Positions 9,209 through 15,848 of a stretch of DNA of 64,000 bases are shown one piece after another. The first letter of the stretch is position 1. Every line of letters starts with the position of its first letter. The translations under genes and the position numbers were made by a program. The notes under the pieces were generated by a model. It had not been told where the DNA came from. It did no database searches and saw only the letters and a list, made by a program, of their open reading frames with translations. The DNA is from Pseudomonadota bacterium (lineage in GTDB: Bacteria > Pseudomonadota > Alphaproteobacteria > Rhizobiales > Xanthobacteraceae). The stretch covers positions 62,001-126,000 of the forward strand of contig JAFAGM010000014.1 in NCBI GenBank assembly GCA_023422775.1. The letters run 5' to 3'.

Positions 9209-9915
9209 TGAAGACGTTCAAGGTGCTGTCGGCGCTGCTGAGCTATCCGAGCCAGGGATCGATCGATGCGGCGCCGGAGTTCCCGGCGATCCTCGATGCC
9301 GAGAAGGTGGTGCCCGCGGCCTGCCGCGGGGCGCTCGATGTCCTGATCGAGGAAATCGCAGCCGGCGAGCTTTACGATCTGCAAGAGCGCTACGGCCTGC
9401 TGTTCGACCGCAGCAAGACGCTGGCGCTGCATCTGTTCGAGCACGTCCATGGCGAAAGCCGCGACCGCGGCCAGGCGATGGTCGATCTCAAGACGATGTA
9501 CGAGAAGGCGGACCTGTTCATCGCGGCCAACGAACTGCCCGATTACGTGCCGCTGTTCCTCGAATTCCTGTCGACCCAGCCGCTCGCAGAGGCGCGCGAA
9601 CTGCTCGGCCAGACTGCGCATATTTTCGCGGCGCTCGCAGAGCGGCTCGAACGGCGTAAATCGAAATACAAGGCTGTGTTCGATGCGCTGGTCGCCATCG
9701 CGGCGGCGGCCCCGGCACGCGGGATCGTCGACGAACTGTTGAAAGGCGCCGACCCCGATCCGATGGATCTCGAAGCGCTCGATGCCGCCTGGGAAGAAGA
9801 GGAGGTACGGTTCGGTCCGGGCAGCCAGGGGCAGGGCGCCTGCGGTCACGAGGGCCTGATCGCAAAACTTCGCCACGCCAGGCGGGCGGTCGATCCGTCG
9901 CCGCGCGCGCAGTGA
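9208..9915 (+). CDS. narJ: nitrate reductase molybdenum-cofactor chaperone NarJ
   Basis: A 235-aa member of the NarJ/TorD chaperone family, which holds apo-NarGH for cofactor insertion and membrane docking and is not part of the final enzyme. Start is taken at the ATG overlapping the narH stop (TGATG); a GTG three bases earlier is possible. Typical NarJ features are the N-terminal LSALLSYPS segment, LQERYGLLFDRSKTLALHLFEHVHGESRDRG (residues roughly 60-90, quoted in part: LALHLFEHVHGESRDRG) and the YVPLFLEFLS motif. It sits in the conserved position between narH and narI. Confidence 0.96.
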   Translation: MKTFKVLSALLSYPSQGSIDAAPEFPAILDAEKVVPAACRGALDVLIEEIAAGELYDLQERYGLLFDRSKTLALHLFEHVHGESRDRGQAMVDLKTMYEKADLFIAANELPDYVPLFLEFLSTQPLAEARELLGQTAHIFAALAERLERRKSKYKAVFDALVAIAAAAPARGIVDELLKGADPDPMDLEALDAAWEEEEVRFGPGSQGQGACGHEGLIAKLRHARRAVDPSPRAQ

Positions 9916-9925
9916 GGAGGGAACC

Positions 9926-10639
9926 ATGCAAACGCTCAATTCAATCGTCTTCGGCTGGTATCCCTATCTGTGCCTGACCGTATTCCTGTTTGGAAGCCTG
10001 GTGCGGTTCGACCGCGAACAATATACGTGGCGGACCGGATCCAGCCAGTTGCTGCGGCGACGGCAACTGGTTTGGGGCTCCAATCTGTTTCATGTCGGCA
10101 TTCTCTTCATCTTCCTCGGTCATTTCGTCGGCTTGCTGACGCCGATCCGGGTGTTCGACATGCTCGGGGTTTCGCATGGCTTCAAGCAGATGCTGGCGAT
10201 CGTGGCGGGTGGAACAGCGGGCCTGATGTGCCTGGTCGGCATCGCGCTGCTGACGCACCGCCGCCTGTTCGATCCGCGCATCCGCGCCAATTCCTCGTTC
10301 GGTGACACCGCGATCCTCTTGTTGCTGTTCGCGCAATTGTTGCTCGGACTTGCGACCATCCCTGTTTCGATGGGCCATCTCGACGGCCATGAAATGGTGA
10401 AATTCATGAACTGGGCGCAGGGCATCCTGACGCTGCAGCCGGGCGTCGCCGCCGACCTTCTCGACGTGCATCCGATCTTCAGGGCCCATCTCGTGCTCGG
10501 CATGACGCTGTTCCTCGTCTTTCCGTTCACCCGGCTGGTCCATATCTGGAGCGCGCCGGTGTGGTACCTCGGCCGGCGTGGCTATCAGGTGGTGCGAAGC
10601 CGCGATGGTTCGCTGCGACCGATTCAACCGGCGGAGTAG
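9926..10639 (+). CDS. narI: respiratory nitrate reductase gamma subunit NarI
   Basis: A 237-aa membrane diheme cytochrome b that oxidises quinol and anchors NarGH. Five hydrophobic segments are evident. The first pair of heme-ligating histidines falls at His56 and His66 (FHVGILFIFLGH), identical in number to E. coli NarI. The second pair lies in RAHLVLGM and LVHIWSAP near residues 187 and 205. AGGAGG precedes the ATG at ideal spacing. The gene starts 10 bases after narJ and ends three bases before the next gene, so the operon continues. Confidence 0.97.
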   Translation: MQTLNSIVFGWYPYLCLTVFLFGSLVRFDREQYTWRTGSSQLLRRRQLVWGSNLFHVGILFIFLGHFVGLLTPIRVFDMLGVSHGFKQMLAIVAGGTAGLMCLVGIALLTHRRLFDPRIRANSSFGDTAILLLLFAQLLLGLATIPVSMGHLDGHEMVKFMNWAQGILTLQPGVAADLLDVHPIFRAHLVLGMTLFLVFPFTRLVHIWSAPVWYLGRRGYQVVRSRDGSLRPIQPAE

Positions 10640-10642
10640 ATC

Positions 10643-11467
10643 ATGGATTGCTCGCTGACGAATACGCTGCCGAAGCCCAAGACGATCAGCGTCAACGGCA
10701 AGGTCATTCCGCGCGAGGTGATTGCCCGCGAGGTGCAGAACCATCCGGCTGAAAAGCCGATCATGGCATGGCAGGCAGCGGCCCAGGCGCTGGTCGTGCG
10801 TGAGCTGCTGCTGCAGGAATCGGCGCGGCTGGGGATCGAGGCCGAGCCGCTTCGCGATGCCGAGGGGCGGTCCGAGACCGACGAGGAAGCGGCCATGCGG
10901 GCGTTGATCGAGCGCGAGGTGGCAACCCCTGAGCCGAACGACGCGGCCTGTCTCAGGTTTTACGAGCAGAACCGCCAGCGCTTCCGTTCGGGAGACCTGT
11001 ACGAGGCGGCGCACATCCTGGTCGCCGCGCATCCTGGCGATGTCGCGGCCCGCAACGCGGCTCGCCAGACGGCCGAGAACATTCTGGCGGCGGTCAGGGC
11101 AGATGCAGCCTTGTTTGCCGAATTCGCCCGCAGCCATTCGTCTTGCAAGACCTCAGCGCAGGAAGGGGGCCGTCTCGGTCAGTTGACGCGCGGCCAGACC
11201 GTCGCCGAGTTCGAAGCTGTCTTGCAGCGAATGCGGCAGGGGGAATTCGCCATTGCGGAGACCCGCTACGGCTTTCACGTCATCCGGCTCGATCAGCACG
11301 CGCCGGGGCAGATTCTTCCGTTCGAACTCGCGCGCGACCGTATCGCCGACTATCTCACGACCAGCGTACAGCAACGCGCCCTGGCGCAGTATGTTTCCGT
11401 GCTGGCCGGCCGGGCCGAGATAACGGGGATTTCGCTCGCCGCGGCGGCGTCGCCGCTCTTGCAATAG
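10643..11467 (+). CDS. parvulin-type peptidyl-prolyl isomerase of the nar operon
   Basis: A 274-aa protein with a PpiC rotamase domain over residues about 110-225 (YEAAHILVAAHPGD, GGRLGQLTRGQTV, ETRYGFHVIRLDQH). The N-terminal 100 residues resemble the SurA/NifM-type helical chaperone part, including FEQNRQRF-like YEQNRQRFRSG. No signal peptide is obvious, which fits a cytoplasmic factor like NifM rather than SurA. Parvulins of this kind occur inside many narGHJI operons, where a role in folding NarGH or a partner is assumed. It follows narI by three bases, and its RBS (GCGGAG) lies in the narI end. Confidence 0.88.
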   Translation: MDCSLTNTLPKPKTISVNGKVIPREVIAREVQNHPAEKPIMAWQAAAQALVVRELLLQESARLGIEAEPLRDAEGRSETDEEAAMRALIEREVATPEPNDAACLRFYEQNRQRFRSGDLYEAAHILVAAHPGDVAARNAARQTAENILAAVRADAALFAEFARSHSSCKTSAQEGGRLGQLTRGQTVAEFEAVLQRMRQGEFAIAETRYGFHVIRLDQHAPGQILPFELARDRIADYLTTSVQQRALAQYVSVLAGRAEITGISLAAAASPLLQ

Positions 11468-11476
11468 GGGTTGAGG

Positions 11477-11815
11477 ATGCAACTCGGTGACATCATCCGC
11501 AGTTTCAGCGAGGACGCCGCTGCCAGCGAGGCGCTGCTCGCCTGCAACGATATCGTGTTGTTCGCGCGCGTCGGCGATGCGGCCAATCGATATGAGGAGA
11601 CCGTCGGCGAATATGCGTCCGGCGCCGTCAGGCGTTTCGCCAATCTTGCCGGCAGCGAGGACTGGCTTGGGCTGATGAATGTCGTCGAGCGCACCGACGA
11701 TCCCGGAACCGGTTGCCTCGTCTACATGGTCAACTGGTCGCTGAAGAAGGATGAGGCGCCCGAACCGCCGGCCCATGCCGGCTGCACCTGCGGTGGCGGA
11801 GGAGGCTGCACGTGA
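11477..11815 (+). CDS. small nar-operon protein with Gly/Cys tail, function unknown
   Basis: A 112-aa soluble protein of no known function. Residues 1-90 are an ordinary mixed alpha/beta sequence beginning MQLGDIIRSFSEDAAASEAL. The last residues read HAGCTCGGGGGCT, with three cysteines in a flexible glycine tail. Such a tail could bind metal or iron-sulfur cluster, or form a mixed disulfide; this is inference. The ATG at 11477 follows AGGGG at usable spacing; a TTG six bases earlier would add two residues. Position between the isomerase and carbonic anhydrase suggests a maturation or protection role for nitrate reductase. Confidence 0.78.
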   Translation: MQLGDIIRSFSEDAAASEALLACNDIVLFARVGDAANRYEETVGEYASGAVRRFANLAGSEDWLGLMNVVERTDDPGTGCLVYMVNWSLKKDEAPEPPAHAGCTCGGGGGCT

Positions 11816-11865
11816 GACTCTCCACTGCGATTTCCGTCGTCGTTGGCTCTAGATCGTGACCTCTG

Positions 11866-12594
11866 ATGATCGACGAGTTGTTCGACCGCAATGTGGCTTG
11901 GGCGACGGGCAAGACCCGCAGCGACCCCGATTACTTTCGCCGTCTCGCCGAACAGCAGGCGCCGCGCTATCTCTGGCTCGGCTGTTCTGACAGCCGCGTT
12001 CCCGCCAACGACATCGTCGGTCTCGATCCCGGCGAGGTGTTCGTGCATCGCAATGTCGGCAACGTCGTTCATACCGGCGACATGAACCTGCTGTCGGTGC
12101 TGGAATTTGCAGTGGAAACGCTGCAGGTGAAGCACGTCATCGTGTGCGGCCATTATGGCTGCGGCGGCATCCGCAGGGCATTCGAGCCGCCGGCGGGCGG
12201 CGGTCTGGTCGATCACTGGCTGGCGCCGGTGCGGGAGATGTGCCGGCGTTGCGCGCCGGAGCTGGCGCGACTTCCCGGCGATGCGGCCAGAATGGACCGT
12301 GCCTGCGAACTGAACGTCGAGCTTCAACTGCGGCGGATCGCGGCCACACCGATCTTGCGCAGCGCCTGGCAGCGTCAGCAGTCGGTCACGGTCCACGGCT
12401 GGATCTACGGGCTGGGCGACGGGCTGCTGCGCGATCTCGGTCTGAAGCTGTCATCGCTCGACGACGCCGAGAACCTTGATCGCGAAGATGAATATGCGGG
12501 CCTTTGCGAACCGATCACCATGGTCCGCCGCCACGCCGAGGAAGCATTCGGGGCGCTGTCGATGCTGGAACCGCCGATTCTGGAGGAGGGGTGA
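11866..12594 (+). CDS. beta-class carbonic anhydrase
   Basis: A 242-aa zinc enzyme interconverting CO2 and bicarbonate. The zinc ligands are all visible: Cys40 with the Asp42/Arg44 dyad in GCSDSRVPAND, and His96 and Cys99 in CGHYGCGGI. Length and spacing match cytosolic beta-CAs of the CynT/Can group. The start is the ATG following a 50-base gap after the cysteine-tailed protein, and the stop overlaps the ribosome-binding region of mog. Its place between nar maturation and molybdenum-cofactor genes is odd for a housekeeping CA; a link to bicarbonate or pH balance during nitrate respiration is only a guess. Confidence 0.94.
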   Translation: MIDELFDRNVAWATGKTRSDPDYFRRLAEQQAPRYLWLGCSDSRVPANDIVGLDPGEVFVHRNVGNVVHTGDMNLLSVLEFAVETLQVKHVIVCGHYGCGGIRRAFEPPAGGGLVDHWLAPVREMCRRCAPELARLPGDAARMDRACELNVELQLRRIAATPILRSAWQRQQSVTVHGWIYGLGDGLLRDLGLKLSSLDDAENLDREDEYAGLCEPITMVRRHAEEAFGALSMLEPPILEEG

Positions 12595-12595
12595 G

Positions 12596-13135
12596 GTGAC
12601 GGACGATTTGCAGGGGCGAATTGGCGTGCTGACGATATCCGACCGCGCCAGCCGCGGCGAATATGAAGATATCAGCGGCAAGGCCATCCAGGAGTTTCTT
12701 CGCCGGGTGGTGCGTTCGAACTGGACTGCGGTCGTCAGGATCGTCCCCGACGGCATCGAAAGCGTGGCGCAGGCCCTGACCGGGATGGCTGATGACGATA
12801 GGTGCGATCTGATCCTGAGCACCGGCGGTACCGGGCCGTCGCCGCGTGATCTGACGCCGGAAGCAACGCGGAGGGTCATCACGCGCGAGCTGGAAGGCTT
12901 TGGCGAATTGATGCGCCGCATCAGTCTCGAACAGGTGCCGACCGCCATTCTCTCACGGCAGACCGCCGGAATTCGCGGCAGGTGCCTGATCGTCAACCTG
13001 CCGGGACGTCCCTCGGCGATCGATGTCTGCCTGAACGCGGTCTTTCCCGCGATTCCCTACTGTCTCGATCTCATCGGGGCGCGACGAATAGAGGTGAATT
13101 CTGATGTCTGCGCTGCATTCCGTCCCGCCGCATAG
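12596..13135 (+). CDS. mog: molybdopterin adenylyltransferase (MoaB/Mog family)
   Basis: A 179-aa MogA/MoaB-type enzyme that adenylates molybdopterin before metal insertion. The family motif STGGTGPSPRDLTPEAT lies at about residues 74-90, and the N-terminal GVLTISDRASRGEYEDISG is typical. The GTG start two bases after the carbonic anhydrase stop is chosen because GGAGGAGGGG lies just upstream; an open extension into the upstream gene has no homologous character. MoaB and MogA cannot be separated with certainty by eye. The 3' end overlaps the next gene by 32 bases. Confidence 0.9.
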   Translation: MTDDLQGRIGVLTISDRASRGEYEDISGKAIQEFLRRVVRSNWTAVVRIVPDGIESVAQALTGMADDDRCDLILSTGGTGPSPRDLTPEATRRVITRELEGFGELMRRISLEQVPTAILSRQTAGIRGRCLIVNLPGRPSAIDVCLNAVFPAIPYCLDLIGARRIEVNSDVCAAFRPAA

Positions 13136-13694
13136 CGCAAGCGTGCGGCCTGGGCAGGCCCTGGTGGCGATCGTGTACGCCAACGAGGCCTATCCGCAAT
13201 CAACCTTCGAAGCCATCGTGGTGCATTGCCGCAGGCGCGGCCTTCGGGCGGCCGGGGTGCTGCAGCATCCGGTTTGCTCGGATGCGGCAGGTCACTGCGA
13301 CGTGGCGCTCGAAGAACTCACGACGGGCCGGCGGACCGATCTGTTCGAGGACCGTGGCCCCGGTGCCTCCGGATGCCGTCTCGACGAGGCGGCGCTCGCG
13401 GAAGTTAACGGCCAGGTGGCGCGTTCGCTCGATCTGGCTCCCGAGATTCTGATCCTCAACAAGTTCGGCAAGGTGGAAGCTGAAGGCCGCGGGCTGCTCG
13501 ATCTGGTGGCGATGGCCGTCGATCGCGACATTCCCGTGGTGATCGGCGTCCCGATCCGAAATCTCGACTCCTGGCGTCGATTTGCCGGCGGCATGTCGGT
13601 CGAGTTCTCCAACGATCCTTCAGAGATCGCAGACTGGCTCGATAGAACCTTTCCGGTTGCGATAGCGCAAAGTCCTGAGCCCGCGGCCTGCTAG
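13104..13694 (+). CDS. DUF2478 protein, putative molybdenum-linked nucleotide-binding protein
   Basis: A 196-aa protein resembling DUF2478 family members, which are found beside molybdenum transport and cofactor genes. Visible pieces are VAIVYANEAYPQ at the N-terminus (in place of a P-loop start), a cysteine-containing middle (VCSDAAGHCDVALEELTTG), ILILNKFGKVEAEGRGL with an NKFG motif near residues 114-125, and IPVVIGVP near 140. The pattern LILNKFGK-E is the best conserved and resembles GTPase/THEP1-like folds. It overlaps mog by 32 bases and precedes moeA by 38, so it is translated with the cofactor genes. A role in molybdate or cofactor handling is inference from context. Confidence 0.8.
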   Translation: MSALHSVPPHSASVRPGQALVAIVYANEAYPQSTFEAIVVHCRRRGLRAAGVLQHPVCSDAAGHCDVALEELTTGRRTDLFEDRGPGASGCRLDEAALAEVNGQVARSLDLAPEILILNKFGKVEAEGRGLLDLVAMAVDRDIPVVIGVPIRNLDSWRRFAGGMSVEFSNDPSEIADWLDRTFPVAIAQSPEPAAC

Positions 13695-13732
13695 ACAGAG
13701 ATTGCAATTTCAAACGACCTTGCGGAGGCGAA

Positions 13733-14998
13733 ATGCCAGCGTTGCTGCAGCCGGAATTCGACGCGTGCCTTGCGCCTGCAACAGACCTTGTTTCCGTGGA
13801 ACAGGCGCTTGCCATCGGCTTGTCCGAGGCGCGGCCTCTCGCCGAGACCGAACTGGTCGACCTTTCAGCCGTCGCAGGGCGGATCCTCGCACAGCCCATA
13901 AAGGCCGATGAGCCGCTGCCGCGGTTCGATTACAGCGCGATGGACGGCTATGCTGTCGATACGGACAGCTTGGGCGCAGAATTTCCAGCGCGGCTGAAGG
14001 TCGCCGGCAGCATCGCCGCATGTCGCACCGTCGGCAAGCCGGTGCTGCGCGACGGCAACGCCTTTCGTATCCTGACGGGTGCGTCGATTCCCGCCGGCGC
14101 CAACGCCGTCATTGCCCAGGAAGATGTGCGGAGGGAGGACGACTGGATCGTTGTCTTCCGTGCGCCACGAATCGGCGAGAATATTCGAAGACGCGGCGAG
14201 GACGTCAGGCCGGGCGACAGCCTGATAGAGACCGGCACGGAGATGGGACCGCTGCAAGCAGGCGTGGCCGCAGCCTGCGGCTATCCGGGCGTTCGTGTGT
14301 TCCGCAGGCTTCGCGTGGCAATATTTACGACTGGCTCGGAGCTTCGACAGCCGGGGGAAAACATCCAGCCGGGCGAGATCTACGATGCCAATCGCTTCAT
14401 CCTGTTCGGCTTGCTCGCAAAGCCATGGATCGAGATCGTCGACCTCGGATGTATCGCCGACAGGCCATCGAAGTTGCGGAGCGCCTTCCAGTCGGCTGCG
14501 GCGAGCGCCGACGTAATCATCAGTGCCGGCGGCATATCTGTGGGCGACGAAGACCACGTGATGGATTCGTTCGAGCGTTGCGGTGGCAAACCATTGGTCC
14601 GCAGGGTCGCGATCAAGCCGGGCAAGCCCCTGGTCCTCGGCAGAATGGCTAACTCGACTTATGTCGGCCTTCCCGGCAATCCGGGAGCGCTGTTCACAAC
14701 GTTCAAGGTCATCGTCGATGAGATGCTCCGTGCCTGTGCCGGGATCAAGCGCACCGGTGATGGCGAGCGAACCGCGATTGCCGATTTTACCTGGAACGGG
14801 CGACCGGGCCGCACAACCTATCTGCCCGCTGTTCTTGCCGACAACGCCGGTGGCTTGCCATTGATCGAGCTATTGCCGGACTGCAATTCCGGCAAGCTGC
14901 ATCAACTGAGCCGTGCCCGCGGATTCGTGGTCGTTGGACCGACGACGAAAGCCATTATGCGCGGCGAGGAGGTTCGCTGGCAGCCTTTTGAGGGCTAG
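13733..14998 (+). CDS. moeA: molybdopterin molybdenumtransferase MoeA
   Basis: A 421-aa MoeA that inserts molybdate into adenylated molybdopterin. Recognisable motifs are PRFDYSAMDGYAV (about 62-74), RILTGASIPAGANAVI (about 108-123), IFTTGSEL (near 198), PGEIYDANRF, SAGGISVGDEDHV (about 263-275) and GLPGNPGALFT (about 308-318). GCGGAGG lies upstream of the ATG. It is the last gene of the nar operon. Its stop codon TAG lies at the left boundary of a small IS630-type element but is intact, so the protein is probably of native length. Confidence 0.95.
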   Translation: MPALLQPEFDACLAPATDLVSVEQALAIGLSEARPLAETELVDLSAVAGRILAQPIKADEPLPRFDYSAMDGYAVDTDSLGAEFPARLKVAGSIAACRTVGKPVLRDGNAFRILTGASIPAGANAVIAQEDVRREDDWIVVFRAPRIGENIRRRGEDVRPGDSLIETGTEMGPLQAGVAAACGYPGVRVFRRLRVAIFTTGSELRQPGENIQPGEIYDANRFILFGLLAKPWIEIVDLGCIADRPSKLRSAFQSAAASADVIISAGGISVGDEDHVMDSFERCGGKPLVRRVAIKPGKPLVLGRMANSTYVGLPGNPGALFTTFKVIVDEMLRACAGIKRTGDGERTAIADFTWNGRPGRTTYLPAVLADNAGGLPLIELLPDCNSGKLHQLSRARGFVVVGPTTKAIMRGEEVRWQPFEG

Positions 14999-15235
14999 TA
15001 CCCGGAATCCTAGCTGAGTGATACGGCTGCCTTTGAAGGGACGCTGACGGACCTTTTTCTTTGTCCAGACGAAGGGCTCCGCCTTGTCGTTATACGCCTT
15101 GATGCAGGCATCGATGTGCTGCTCGAGCTGTTTGAGGCTTGTGAATGAGGCGCCGCTCAACGACTGCCCTTGCAAGATCGAAAACCACACCTCGACCTGA
15201 TTGAACCAGGACTCACTTCCCAGGAAAAGCGGGTA
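14998..15235. mobile_element. internally deleted IS630-type element
   Basis: The 238-bp segment begins GTACCCG and ends CGGGTAC, a 7-bp perfect terminal inverted repeat. Each end is flanked by TA, and the outer bases restore CTAG, the target preferred by IS630 with a TA duplication. The outer context therefore reads C-TA-element-TA-G, and the inverted match extends to 10 bp. Inside is only the C-terminal part of an IS630-family transposase on the minus strand. About four-fifths of the expected 1.1-kb element is missing, leaving a MITE-like relic. The insertion point coincides with the moeA stop codon. Confidence 0.7.
15011..15216 (-). pseudogene. IS630-family transposase C-terminal remnant
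   Basis: Minus-strand translation gives SWFNQVEVWFSILQGQSL, then SLKQLEQHIDACIKAYNDK and EPFVWTKKKVRQRPFKGS. This is the DDE-transposase C-terminus characteristic of IS630 elements, in which NQVE carries the final acidic catalytic residue. The N-terminal two thirds are absent and the original stop appears to have been lost (the frame reads on through the inverted repeat). It cannot be active by itself. Confidence 0.85.
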
Positions 15236-15403
15236 CTAGTTTCGCCGCTACCGCCCGGCCACGATCCTGTCCGGATCATGAAAGGTGACATGCGATGCGG
15301 TGGCTGAAAATGTTGGGAATGCTGATGATTGCGGCTGAAATAGACGGTCAGACGACGATCGCGATGAAAAACTGCATCAGCGTCTGCCACTGCGCGAACG
15401 TGG

Positions 15404-15730
15404 TCAATCAAACAAGATGGTGAGGAGGAGTGATGATTCTTCAACACCCGTCACAGAATGAATAGTCCCGCCCTCGAGATAGATCCATTGATGAGCAGCC
15501 AATTCCAGCACGCAATCGGTCAGTCCCAGTTTCACCCGACCTTCCAGGCAGTGCAGCGTGATGGCTCCTGCAACTTGATGATCCGCAATATTCGTTCCCG
15601 CATGGACGATCAATCTTACAGTTTCGAATGCCTTTGATTTCACGATAGCCGTCGTTTTCGCGTCCTTTAAGGCTTGCCCGAGCGGCTGCAGATTCACGAT
15701 CTCTCCAGGCTCCGCGTGATGAATTGCCAT
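15404..15730 (-). CDS. small cupin-domain protein
   Basis: A 108-aa single-domain cupin. The two short cupin motifs are partly visible: VRLIVHAGTNIADHQVAGAITLHCLEGRV around residues 38-66 (motif core AGTNIADHQVAG) and LAAHQWIYLEGGTIHSV around 77-95. The metal-binding pattern is incomplete compared with canonical cupins (one His in each motif remains), so metal binding is uncertain. AGGATAAGC precedes the ATG. Small cupins of this kind often sit beside nirK in denitrifiers. An FNR/NnrR-like box 55 bases upstream suggests co-regulation with anaerobic genes. Function unknown. Confidence 0.8.
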   Translation of the reverse strand: MAIHHAEPGEIVNLQPLGQALKDAKTTAIVKSKAFETVRLIVHAGTNIADHQVAGAITLHCLEGRVKLGLTDCVLELAAHQWIYLEGGTIHSVTGVEESSLLLTILFD

Positions 15731-15784
15731 GCTTATCCTCGTTTGTTGACTTCCGCGCGACGATGCCTGCGCACCGGCACTGAA

Positions 15785-15798
15785 TTGAATCGAACCAA
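15785..15798 (-). promoter_or_regulatory. FNR/NnrR-like box upstream of the cupin gene
   Basis: On the minus strand TTGGTTCGATTCAA has the TTG-N8-CAA half-site spacing of FNR/NnrR/FixK sites and matches TTGAT-N4-ATCAA at 8 of 10 positions. It lies between the nirK stop and the cupin start, 55 bases before the cupin ATG, suggesting the cupin has its own anaerobic promoter rather than relying on nirK transcription. Confidence 0.5.
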
Positions 15799-15848
15799 GC
15801 CGGCGAATCGCAGTTTCGCTCTACTTTCGATTCGCGGGAGCGCGTTCT

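Noticed and set aside
15294..15425. Short plus-strand frame MRWLKMLGMLMIAAEIDGQT between the IS relic and the cupin
   Set aside because: 42 codons with no ribosome-binding site worth noting and no family similarity; likely chance.
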